In this document: piece after piece, positions 11,777 to 23,700 of the stretch
How the letters are laid out: the number at the start of each line of letters is the position of its first letter
Position numbering within the stretch: the first letter of the stretch is position 1
Source: Bicyclus anynana
Lineage: Eukaryota; Arthropoda; Insecta; Lepidoptera; Nymphalidae
Assembly: GCF_947172395.1 (NCBI RefSeq)
Contig: NC_069105.1
Coordinates: forward strand, 4,030,001-4,094,000
Direction of reading: 5' to 3'
Length of the DNA stretch: 64,000 nucleotides
Made by a program: the position numbers and the translations under genes
The notes under the pieces: model-generated
Databases searched by the model: none
The model's input: the letters and a program-made list of their open reading frames with translations, nothing else
Told to the model about the DNA's origin: nothing

Positions 11777-13240
11777 GACGTACGTCCACTTCTTTCCGAT
11801 TTCCACGACGAACTGAATCAAAAACAATCTAGACCAACGTAAACTTTTCCGCGGATGAAACAAACAGCCAGGGTGTAATCAGTCTGTACATTACGACCTC
11901 AGTACAAATTGCATATGCCTCCTTAATTCCCTATTTGCTCAATAGATGGCGCTTTAAGACAAGACCAGCAGGACTCTGAGGTAATCTTAAGCCAGGTATT
12001 AAAAAAAAAATTATAACCTTGTGCGGCTTGTGACATTTTGTTTAATTTTGTAGACGAAACGGTTTTATTTCTGCTGCTTTCTTCATGGTGTTTTTTTTGC
12101 GTTGATCTTTCCCGACGACCTGGCTTTTTTTATGGATTTTGGTGACTGTTATAAACCGTTTTGACCTGTGCTTTACTTTGGATTCCGAGAACTCTGTTAT
12201 ACATGTCTTGTCTTGAGATTTAGTATTTATTGTATATTGTTAATTGGTGTAAGTCAACAAATATATTGTTAAGGGGTACCACTAGAGGTTTTGACGAAGA
12301 TGACTCTATTCAAAGAGACGGAGTTGTTTATGTTCACAAAAGGAGAAACAATAAATAATTATATGTATCCCATTTGTGTTTTTATTATTTGTATCCGAAT
12401 TCCTAAATCAAATAATAGAATTAAAGAACAGTTAATACTAGTAGGTAAACATTATGTTTATGTCTCTATGGATATAGGTTTATATACGTAATTCGACGCT
12501 CATTTTATACTTATGGGTATATATTATAATTGGTGTAGTTCTCTATCTGCTCACATGATGGCGCTAAGCGGAGATGGCATCTGAGGACTCTATACCCTAT
12601 ATTCAATGTACTCTATGCAAACAGCGTCAGTTCTTAGAGTCTATGGTACTACAAAACGAAAACAAAACCAAACAATAACTTTAAATTCTAAATAGATTTG
12701 TTACCCTGAATTTCTGTGTAATTTTTTGATATGAAAATGTACCTCTAATGAATTTAAAAAATAAATCCTTTTTCAATTTTTAATCTGTTTGCTTTTTTTT
12801 ATAATTTGTTCTATGGTACTGGATTCCAGTGTTATTGGATTCGTAGACAGGTAGGAAATAGACGACTGATTGGCATACCATTGTCTGTCAAACTGCATAT
12901 TTAATTTTGATAAGATTTTATGTCACACACACTGCCAAGTACCATTTTTATACAAAATACGACCCAGCAAAACATACAAAAAAAAGTAGTTTCTGCGGTT
13001 AATTTGGTCAATGGTCGATACTATTATTCTTCTACTTGAGTTTTTGTCTGTGATCTTATTCCGTATTTTATATAATCTGTGATCTTTTCTTAGGTTACTG
13101 TCAATGTCATTTTCTAGTCTATAGTGATCTGTGATGTCATTTGTCGTCTGTGTTTATTGTTTTTTTCTGCTTGTGGTAATTTTTTGGAGGCGCCAAAGTA
13201 AATTTAAATAATAAATGTTAATTGAAAAATAATCATAATA
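11777..13240. promoter_or_regulatory. Divergent intergenic region between GLYR1-like gene and ATRIP
   Basis: The start codons of the two genes are 1.46 kb apart and face away from each other, so this interval must contain both 5' UTRs and promoters. No convincing TATA box or other core element could be assigned by eye. Short similar stretches containing GATGGCGCT occur near 11945 and 12555. The motif TAGTCTATAGTGATCTGTGA near 13118 recurs near 63060 in the window and may be part of a dispersed repeat. Confidence 0.5.
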
Positions 13241-16200
13241 ATGTCGAAACGATACATATTTCCACAACAGTGCGGCGATAGGAAAAAGGCAAAACTAGAT
13301 GTAACAGTATCTGATCACAATTTTCCACTGAGTCAAAATTTTGGTCCAGGCAAAGGTAAACGTTATTGTTATTTTTATCAACTATGATCGTCTCGCTAAT
13401 AATTCTCTAATTTCATGAAGGTATTCATTTGGTAAATAAGGCCTTAAAGTCATGTATATCTGTGTAAATTTACGGTCGTTTTCGCTAACCTATCTGTAAT
13501 CAGAATCAGAAGATGGCAATAACAAATAACAATTTTGTGTCGTCATCATCAGTATCCGCTAATGGACGTCCACTGCTGGACACATGGCTCTTGTATTTAC
13601 TTCTAAAGTCTTGTGCCGTCAGCATCAAGCGGCTCCCTATAACAAAGTTCATCATCATTTTCGGTCCATTTAGTGAAAGGAAATGCCGATCTACGGCCCA
13701 GGCCTTTACCACCCGACAGTTTACTTATATTTAAAATGATCTTAATAATTCTACTTTTATAATGAAATTATTACTTTATCAAAAAAAAAATTACTTCCCT
13801 GGGCCGGCATTGTATGGGCCAATGGGCATTCCCCTTTTGAATACTATTGCACTTATTATTATTGGGTATTGAATGAGAACATCATTGTTTAACAACACAC
13901 CAACAGACACCAGATATATATTACCAAATAGTGCTATTGAATTGCTTCCAGATGGTGATCAACTTAACGACTGGGGTGATGACAATGACGATGAGATCCT
14001 CCTCCTCGCCAGCCAAGCGTGTGAAGATGCTTTCAATGAGCACAACGTCAGTGACTTACCTAATTACAGTATGTGCATGCTGCCTACCACAACCAGCACC
14101 CAATTATATGAACCAGTACCGAGCACCTCGACAAGCACATTTCAATTCAAAAAACCCACTTCTAGCCCTGTCAATGTAGTCACAACAAAGTTGAAAGACA
14201 AATGCGAACGAATATCCTCCCCTCTACCGGGAATGTCAAAAGTTTGTACTACAAACAAAATCAACATAAGCGGAGATATAATAGTAAATAATAATACAAA
14301 TAAACAAGACTCCAATGACATTTACACTCAGTTACTGAAATTGCAAGAGGAAAATAGTAAATTGAAAGTAGAAAATGGGAAACTGTTAGAGAAATGTGTA
14401 ACTAAAGAAGGCGAGGCGTCCATACTCAGGACTCAGCTGAAAGCTTCCCAGGTCTCCGTGGATCATGCTAGATTGGAGAAAGTGAAAGTCCAGGAGAGGA
14501 TGCAGATGGAGTGGTCAAGCAAATGGACTGCTGTTACTAATCAGATGCATGATTTAAGGACTCAATTGGATTTCAAGGTTAGAAGTGGAATTTATGGATT
14601 GCATCCCTGATTTTTTCAATTACAGTGTAAACTCCATGTAACATCACTCGATTTAACGTCAAAGTCGCTAAAGCATCAAAATCACATGGCTTTGATTGGT
14701 TTAACTTGCTTTCTATACAATGATACACTCTATATAGCGTTATGCCCACTCTCTATAACGATTAAGTAATAAAAAGTACCTTGTGTGTTTTACCAAAATT
14801 TCTACATTCTTTTGTCGCTTAATTATTCTAGTCCGTTATAAACTCACAACTTGCAAAAAAAAAACTTTAAAAACTCAGTTGTAGTAGGCTAGTAAAAGGA
14901 AATCATCCTTTCCATATAACAACCACTCTCTTAAGCCTAATTCCTAATTTAATTCCACCTAATTTCAGAACTTGGAAATAATAAGCATGAAAGAGAAATG
15001 TAAAGTGTTGGAGTCAAATAAAGTGAAGCTAACACAAATAACTCTTGCTGGGCATGACATCACTATGAGGTGAGCCTTTTTTATCTTAACACAACTTTTA
15101 ACAATTAAATCTGAATGTAAAATTTAGCTAAGCAATGTAGGCCTAGCATGATTCTATGATTCAGACTAATTACATAAGGACCTGCCTTGCTAGACGCTAC
15201 TTTTCTGACAAAGTATATGATGAATGATCTAATGTGATTATAAAAACTGTCTTTATAGAATCTATGTTTCATAGTAATTTTAATTGTGTTCATCGGTGTA
15301 AGAACTTTGTAAAAATACCTTTTTGAGTAATTAAATGGTGTAAAAAAATGGTCAAGGACTTCTAGTTTAGTATAAGATATATACCTAATCTTGGCTCATT
15401 TTCCTCACAAAATGACAGACAATTTTGTTTGTCATATTACTTGAGATACTAGTCCTTATGTTATTAGTCTGAGGTCAACAACATATCTTAGGAAAAAAAG
15501 AGATTATTGTCTAACTTTGACAGTTGGTGGAGTTCAAATATTATTGTTTTCTCTTTTAATCGTATAATTAATTAGTGATGAAAGAGAAAGCAACATTTTC
15601 CATTGTACAGCTATTAATTGCCATTTGTCTTTCTCGAGATATGTCTTGTTAAGCTATCATGCAACCAAGTGATTTCCAAAGGCAGCAGAGTGGCCCATTC
15701 CCATTTCTTTTGTATTAACATTATGAAAGAGATTATCACTCTATTTCAGGTTTCACCTCTGTTGGTTGAATATTTTCCATTTCTTTTCACAAGATTATCT
15801 CGTTAGCTTCATAATCCTAATGGAAAGACAAAATAAATACATTAATCATCCTTATTTTATTTGGTTGTTGTCTACAGGTGGACATAAGCCTCCTAAAAAC
15901 CCAATACCACTTGTATACTTAACTAGCTACGCCGCGCAGTTTCACCTGCGTGGTTCCCGTTCCCGTAGGAATATAGGGATAATGTATAGCCTTCCTTGAT
16001 AAATGCTCCAATTTGAAAAATTCCTTTAGTGTTAGATAGCCTAACACTGAAGGAATTTTTCAAATCAGAGCAAATCAATCAAACAAACAAACTCCTCAGC
16101 TTTATAATATTAGTGTAGATTTCATGAAAATTGTCAAAGCTATTTCAGATATGCAAATTGTTATTTATATGTATACATAGTATAACAATTGCCTATTTAA

Positions 16201-19200
16201 AAATATAAGATTCTTTTTTTCTGTATCATTGTTCAACACAACTTTATAATGATTTTTTGGTATCAGGATGTTTTAAAGTTTTATTTAACCATTAAGAGAC
16301 TCTTAATGTTTTGCTAATTGATTATCATACTCTCATTACAGTCAAAGAAACAATGGCTATGGTGCACATGACTCAACTCCATACGTCAAGAAACACAAAA
16401 CTTCATCTAGCGCAGTTCAAACAGAAGACACGTCACATTTACTACAAATCAATGTTCCTATGAGAGATGGTAATAAGCTAAGCTAAGCAGCTTTCGATGA
16501 TACGTCTATATCATTGTCCTTCTCATTGCTTCATATATTTAACGATTTAGCATTCCGGTATGATATTGTATAGAAGAACTTGTACAGAATTATAAAAATA
16601 TATCTATCTATGATAGATCTATGATAGATAGATAGATATATTTTTTATAATTCTGTACAAGTTAGCCCTTGACTACAATCTCATCTGATTGTAAGTGATG
16701 ATGCAATCTAAGATGGAAGCGGGCTAACTTGAAGAGGATGAAAATCGACACCCCTTTCTTGGTCGTCCATCGGCTGATATGATGATGATGATGATGATTT
16801 CTGTCAGACGCCCCTTTTCTATGAGATTTATTATAATCTTTTAAATTTAATATAAGCCGTGATAGCCCATTGGATATGACCTCTGCCTCAGATTCCGGTG
16901 GGTGTGGGTTCGAATCCGATCCGGGGCATGCACCTCCAACTTTTCAGTTGTGTGCATTTTAAGAAATTAAATATCACGTGTCTCAAACGGTGAAGGAAAA
17001 CATCGTGAGGAAACCTGCATACCAGAGAATTTCCTTAATTCTCTGCGTGTGTGAAGTCTGCCAATCCGCATTGGGCCAGCGTGGTGGACTATTGGCCTAA
17101 CCCCTCTCATTCTGAGAGGAGACTCGAGCTCAGCAGTGAGCCAAATATGGGTTGATGACGACGACGACGCCATGAAACAGTCAAAATATAGACTGTCATG
17201 GCCGACAGGCGGTTTGGCTCGTATTGTCAAAAACATATTTAAAAATTAAAATTATCATGTAATCACATCTCAAAAAATATAAAAAATAGATTTCAGTCTT
17301 GTAAAACAATAATGAACTATTTTAAAAAAGTGTCAACTAGCCTATTGTTTATGCTTTCTTTTTTAAACAAGATATAAATTCACCACCTAAACACTGGTTT
17401 ATTCTAATAATTTGTTCCATCAATTTCAGGTGTATCAACACTACCGCAGATCCTGCCACTCGTCATAACACCACTAGACAAGCAATGGTCCTTGTTGGAC
17501 TACAATGAGAAGTTGCGACAGTCTGCCGATACTGCAAGGTATTGTCTTGGAGTTTTGCAAGGGATCTCGGTGGCCTAACATGCAACCATCGATTTATCTC
17601 ATGAAGAGAAATGTTGACCAATGGTTGAGTGCTCTCAGTACTTGAGTACTTTCGTTCCAACGAAACGAAAGAGATAGCGATATTTCCCAGTTGCGCTGCT
17701 ATTGGTTGATATTTTTGCCTATTTTTCTTCACGAAATAACGTCGTGGGTCGCATATTAGGCTTACTGGTGTCTAATAGTATCAATCTTAATTTATAAATA
17801 CGAAAAGTTTCATCACAAAATCTCGGAAATATTGTTCCTCGATTACAGGTGGTATTAACATTCATTATTTATGTAATCAAGTTTTCACTATTGTAGCGGG
17901 AAAGTGTCAGTGTTGGTATAAATAAGAGGGTATTTAATGACTTAAGCTTAGTTGTTTGTTAGGCAGCGTAGACGCCGTCACGCTGCCAGTCGTTTTAGTG
18001 ATTTTGTGTAATGTTTTAAATATTGCTAATCATAAATTGTTTAGTGTGGGCACGGGGAACATGTCGAGAAGGGAAGTTGAGTGTTGTCTAGTCGGAAGGG
18101 ATCCCTTGAACCTACTCTCAAGGTCACAAGTCCTGAGACCTACTCGAGCTGTTTCCTCTACCACAAAATAATGGCACAATCATTGTCGCTGCTACCCGTC
18201 GAGACACAATATCGCATATCTCGCTGGACATACAAAGATGAAATTTGACAGGGAGGTAGTTGATAGTAGGTAGAAGGCATTTTGCGATAGGGTCGGATTA
18301 AGCAAAATGGCGCACGAAGTCATGGGTGTCCGCTTGTATAATAGTAATGAAGATTTTCTTTTTTTCAAGGTGTCGCGTGTACAGTACTTTCCACAGACTA
18401 CCCTCCACTCCTAAAGTTTGTAAGGAAAAGAGGAAAATTGTAAACTTAAACAGTGTTCATGAGACATTGTCGAATATGACCGCTTGTAGAGAATGGACTG
18501 GAGAAGAATTTCTGAATGTAAGTTAAATCAAGTTTTCCTATAGTAATCGATGACGGACAAATCAATGACAATTTTTAAATGACCTTGTTATATAAGTTGA
18601 GATGGTACATTATCTCGGTCCTACGCTCAGAAGTTTTATTACCTAGTTACCCTGTTAGCTACCAGAATCGAGAATTTTCGTAGATAAAATCCCTTTTATC
18701 TTTTTTTACTCTATTGAGGGTATGAGGTAAACTCACACATCGAAAATATTCAATACCAATAAATATATTTTGTGTAATTACACATACACACAAATAAAAA
18801 TATAAATCGTAATACACACACGTGCAATTGTGACACAATGTAACATGGATTCTTTTTTTTTTTTTGTTTTTTTTTTTTTATTCTTTACAAGTTAGCCCTT
18901 GAATACAATCTCACCTGATGGTGAGTAATGATGCAGTCTAAGATGGAAGCGGGCTAACTTTTTAGGAGGAGGATGAAAATCCACACCCCTTTCGGTTTCT
19001 ACACGGCATCGTACCGGAACGCTAAATCGCTTGGCGGTACGTCTTTGCCGGTAGGGTGGTAACTAGCTACGGCCGAAGCCTCCCACCAGCCAGACCTGGA
19101 CAAATTAAGAAAATCTCAATCTGCCCAGCCGGGGATCGAACCCAGGACCTCCGTCTTGTAAATCCACCGCGCATACCACTGCGCCACGGAGGCTGTCAAA

Positions 19201-20616
19201 ACTATATTGACTAAACTATATTGTGTTCTATAGACGCCGTTTGTATAAGCACGTTAGATCGTGATCTATATACATTTGACAGAGGGGTAATGTCTAGCGA
19301 GGCAGCTCCTATGGTAATTGGTCTGAGACATTTATACATGCAAGATAATGGTGAAAATATTTCTGATTCAATAACTTATATCAAATTTTGTCCCAGGTAT
19401 ATAAATCAATCAAAGAATGCCTACTAGACGTCCAGTGTGAACTGGCGACGGTCAGCCAGAGGGTGACCACAGCTTTCCAGAAGGAAATGGACGAGAAGTA
19501 CATTGACATCACTTCTAAACTATTAACCATCAACAAAATAGATTTGTTGAGTGGCTGGTAAGTGACATTTTTATATTGAACTACCCTCTACACTACCCCT
19601 TGACTCTTAAACGTTTGTATGGCAAAAAGAAAAGGGTTGTTTTAATGGTATTCCCGGCAATTATTCCAATTTTTCTCACCTTTGAAACTTTTAAATTTCA
19701 AGACCAAGGTAAGATAAATCAGTTCAGACGAGTTTTAGCGAGACTAACGAACAGCAATTCATTTTTATATATGTAGAAGACTAGCAGACGCCGCGCGGTT
19801 TCGCCCCTGTGGTTCCCGTTGCCATAAGAATATAGGGATAAAATATAGCCACTATACTCGGGTATAGTGTAGCTTCTCAACAGTGAAATAATTTTTCAAA
19901 TTGGTTACATACAAACAAAGAATCAAATATTTGCTCTCTATACTATTAGTATACATTTAAAATTTATACTTGTGTGTAAAGACACAGGAAATATTTATTG
20001 GTGTTAAATATTTTCAATGTGTGAGTTTACCTCGTCCCCCTCAAAAAACGACAGACAATTGTCTGTCGTTTGTTGGTCAATTTGAGTGTGATTCAAATCC
20101 AATAGAAGGTATTTTTTTTTTCTCTACAAGTTAGCCCTCGAAAACAATTTCACCTAATTGTAAGAGATGATGCAATATAAGACTGAAGCGGGCTAGCTTT
20201 TTAGGAGGAGGATGAAATCCACAATCCTTTCGGTTTCTACACGACATCGTACCGGAACGCTAAATCGCTTGGCGGTACGTCTTTGATTATTCCTGATAGT
20301 TATACATTTCCATATAATTTCAGTGCACTCTACAAAGAAGAGCAGGCAATGCTAGCGCGAAGAATGACGGCAGTTCTAGTGTACATTCTAGAAGATTCTA
20401 GATGTGAACATATTGTTCATAGTTTGCTTCGAGAACATTCCAAGGAAGAGACTGATGTTGTAAATATAATTAGTAGAATATGTACTTTATTGGATAATAC
20501 TGTAAGTATCATCATCATCATCATCGTCGTCATCATCATCATCATCATCATCGTCATCGTCATCGTCATTATCATCATCATCATCATCATCATCACCATC
20601 ATCTTCATCATCTTCG

Positions 20617-20661
<45 letters not shown>

Positions 20662-20682
20662 CCATCATCTTCATCATCTTCG

Positions 20683-20721
<39 letters not shown>

Positions 20722-20742
20722 CCATCATCTTCATCATCTTCG

Positions 20743-20779
<37 letters not shown>

Positions 20780-23700
20780 ATCAGCCGATGGACGTCCACT
20801 GCAGGACATAGGCCTTTTGTAGACACTTCCAAACATCACGATACTGAGCCACCTGCATCCAGCGAATCCCTGTGACTCGCTTGATGTTGTTAGTCCATCT
20901 GGTCAAAGAATACCAGTCCACCTGCGTGCGTGCGTAACAATGCGTTTTCAAGTGCGGGGTCGCCATTCCTGCGCCTTGGAACCCCAACGTCCATTGGCTC
21001 TATGAACTATGTGCTCCGCCCCTTCAGTTTTGCGACTCGTTGAGCTATGTCGATGACCCGCTGAATCTACTTAAGTGACAAGTGACAATGTCTCCTATTT
21101 TTTTTTTTAGTCTTAGAAATTAGCCCTTGACTACAATCTCACCTGATGGTAAGTGATGATGCAATCTAAGATGTAAACTAAAAACTATTAAAGAGACCCC
21201 ACTGTAGCACCAGCTTAGTACTTACCCATTCCCGTGGAAATACAAAATTTGTCCACTTATTTCAGAGATTATCTGGATCAAACAGACATTGTTCTGTCAT
21301 ATCCATTTAGTGGAAAGCTTTTAAATTAATTAATTTAAAAAAATATATTTTATTTATCCAATTAAGAATTTTTCGTAAAGCAATATAAAAAAAAATCTTA
21401 ACCCCAAAAATCAGTATGTACTTGTAATTGAGATTTTTAACCGACTTCCAAAAAGGAGGAGGTTCTACGTTCGGCTATACAGGAAGAAATTTTTTCAAGT
21501 ACGGATATTTTTATATTTTGTACATAAACAAAATTTAATGAACACGTATTTTTTCTTTTTTTTTTTAACTCAACAATAACAAAGTTATCGTTAGCTAAAG
21601 TTTAAACATTTAAACAGAATTTGAGGGTCACCCTATCGCTGTACTAAGTAATAGCACAGTAATAGGCAACTACAAAATCAGCTGGTAGGTACTAGGTTAG
21701 CGAGCGCCCGCGCCGAGGGCCGTTGACCTTTCTACGTTTATTTTTGTACCTATTATTTTTTATAATAATTAAAGGTCGTCACTTTTGAGTTGAGTATCGA
21801 TTTTCCCTTCATACTTTATTGGGCTTAGGACCATCAATAATGCGTAGTAATAATAAAAATTATAAACTTTCGATTGGAATAATGAAATACAAATGATGAT
21901 TATTATTACGCAAACTTTTGCATTAAAGGATGATTCGACTTAAATGCGCAAGCGACGGCAGATTGTCTGTCACTAATCGCCCATCGGCAATTCGGCAGGC
22001 GTCCTCAGGGATTTTTCGATCCCCTCACCCCTGCCACCCCCGTCAGCCGAAGCCGAAGCGATATGACTACTGCCGGTATTTCTTTGTCGGCGTCTTACAA
22101 AGTGCCGCCAGCAGTTGCGCAGTTTGTTTGGGAATGTGTCCATTATTTTGTTATTTCTGAGACATAAATTGAAAAAAAAAATTACATAAAATGTATCGAA
22201 CTGTTTGTAGATTTATGTTCTATTAATGATACAGAACCACGAAAAAAAATGTCCGCACTAAAGTCCGAATCACCCTGTATATATGTTTTTTTAACAAATT
22301 AAATCAATTTAATTTCTCCCTTTTTGAAGTTAGTTAATAATTTTAAAAAGGAACTATATATTATGTGATTGCTTTTCAGGCATGCGCGCTTCTATACAGT
22401 GGACTTCTTTTATCAATAACATTATTATTAAAAAGAATAATAACTTTAATATCAAATCAAAAACCTCTAATAGAAATATTTAAAACAATTATACTTTCAA
22501 GACCGCAGCCATTTGTGACTTGTGAAATTTTACATTTATTCAGTGAAATATTATCCGTAAAGTCGGTAAAAGAGGTGTGTTCTAAAGGTGTTAACTTGAA
22601 AATGGATTACGATCAAGGTGTGTTGTTGTATAAAAAGGATTCTTGTGTATTACAAGTTATGTTGAAACATATAGAGGGTGTTCTCAAGTGTGTACAAAAT
22701 GATGGAAATGTGGAACATGCTGTGTATAATACTAGAAATCTCATTTTATTGTACAGTAGTATAAATAGTAAAGCAGATATTCAGAATGAAAAATTAAGGT
22801 AAGTTTTTTTTTTAAATTTATATCATCATCATTTTTACCCTGTTTCAATAGTCAGGCCAGGGCCAGGCACCCACTTTTAGAAGACCATGCTGCTCCAATG
22901 TGGTTCTTTTTTATTCTTTACTAGTTAGTCCTTGACTAATATCTTACCTGATGGTAAGTGATGATGCAATCTAAGATGAAATCGACGAATTTGTTAGGAA
23001 GAGGATAAAAATCTGAAGAATACAATTTTTTTTTTTATTAAATAAATAAAAACTATATTGACCAAAAATAGATACAAAAAAACCATAACATTGCCTGTGG
23101 TCTCCACACTAGATTGATCTGTATCGTGGAGACCAGGTAGGATTTTCTAATGCTTTCCGTTGGACTAGGACTAATTACAAAAATTACAATAAATAGGACT
23201 ACATTACAAAAAGAAATACATTACAAAAAGAAATACATTACAAAAAAGAAAAGTAAAGTAAAACAGTAAGCAGAAACGTTAGATAGGTGTACACAATTAT
23301 TTTATATTTTATATATTTAGTGTTCTAGTATGATGTAGTATAGAAACCGAAAAAAAAACAAACTTCGTCTAGTTATTACAGGCTCTCAGTCTAATACATG
23401 TACATGTATGAATTTGTCCACAGTTGCGAGTGTCAGCTGGTCCTGATGCAAGTGATGGTGTATGGACTCAATATATGCGCTAACATGCTGAATGCTGAAC
23501 CCTGGAAAGGTAGAGTTACTTTGATTCTAAACTAATTGTTGGTTGAATTGGTGTTGGATTTTTGTTTGTTATTTAACAAAACCTTTTACCAATGGAAAAC
23601 TACATTATCTGCGAGTAACATAAGCTATCATCATATATTTCATCCCCTTATTCTGACAGGAATGGGAACCACGTGGATGAAACCGTAAACTACTAATGTC

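Noticed and set aside
13873..13906. ATG at 13873 as the ATRIP start
   Set aside because: The upstream exon at 13241-13355 joins in phase and gives an ATRIP-like N-terminus, and the ATG precedes a usable acceptor.
20283..20822. A 179-aa protein with poly-isoleucine, and a poly-methionine protein opposite
   Set aside because: The first part is ATRIP exon 8; the rest is read-through of the TCA array beyond a clear splice donor.
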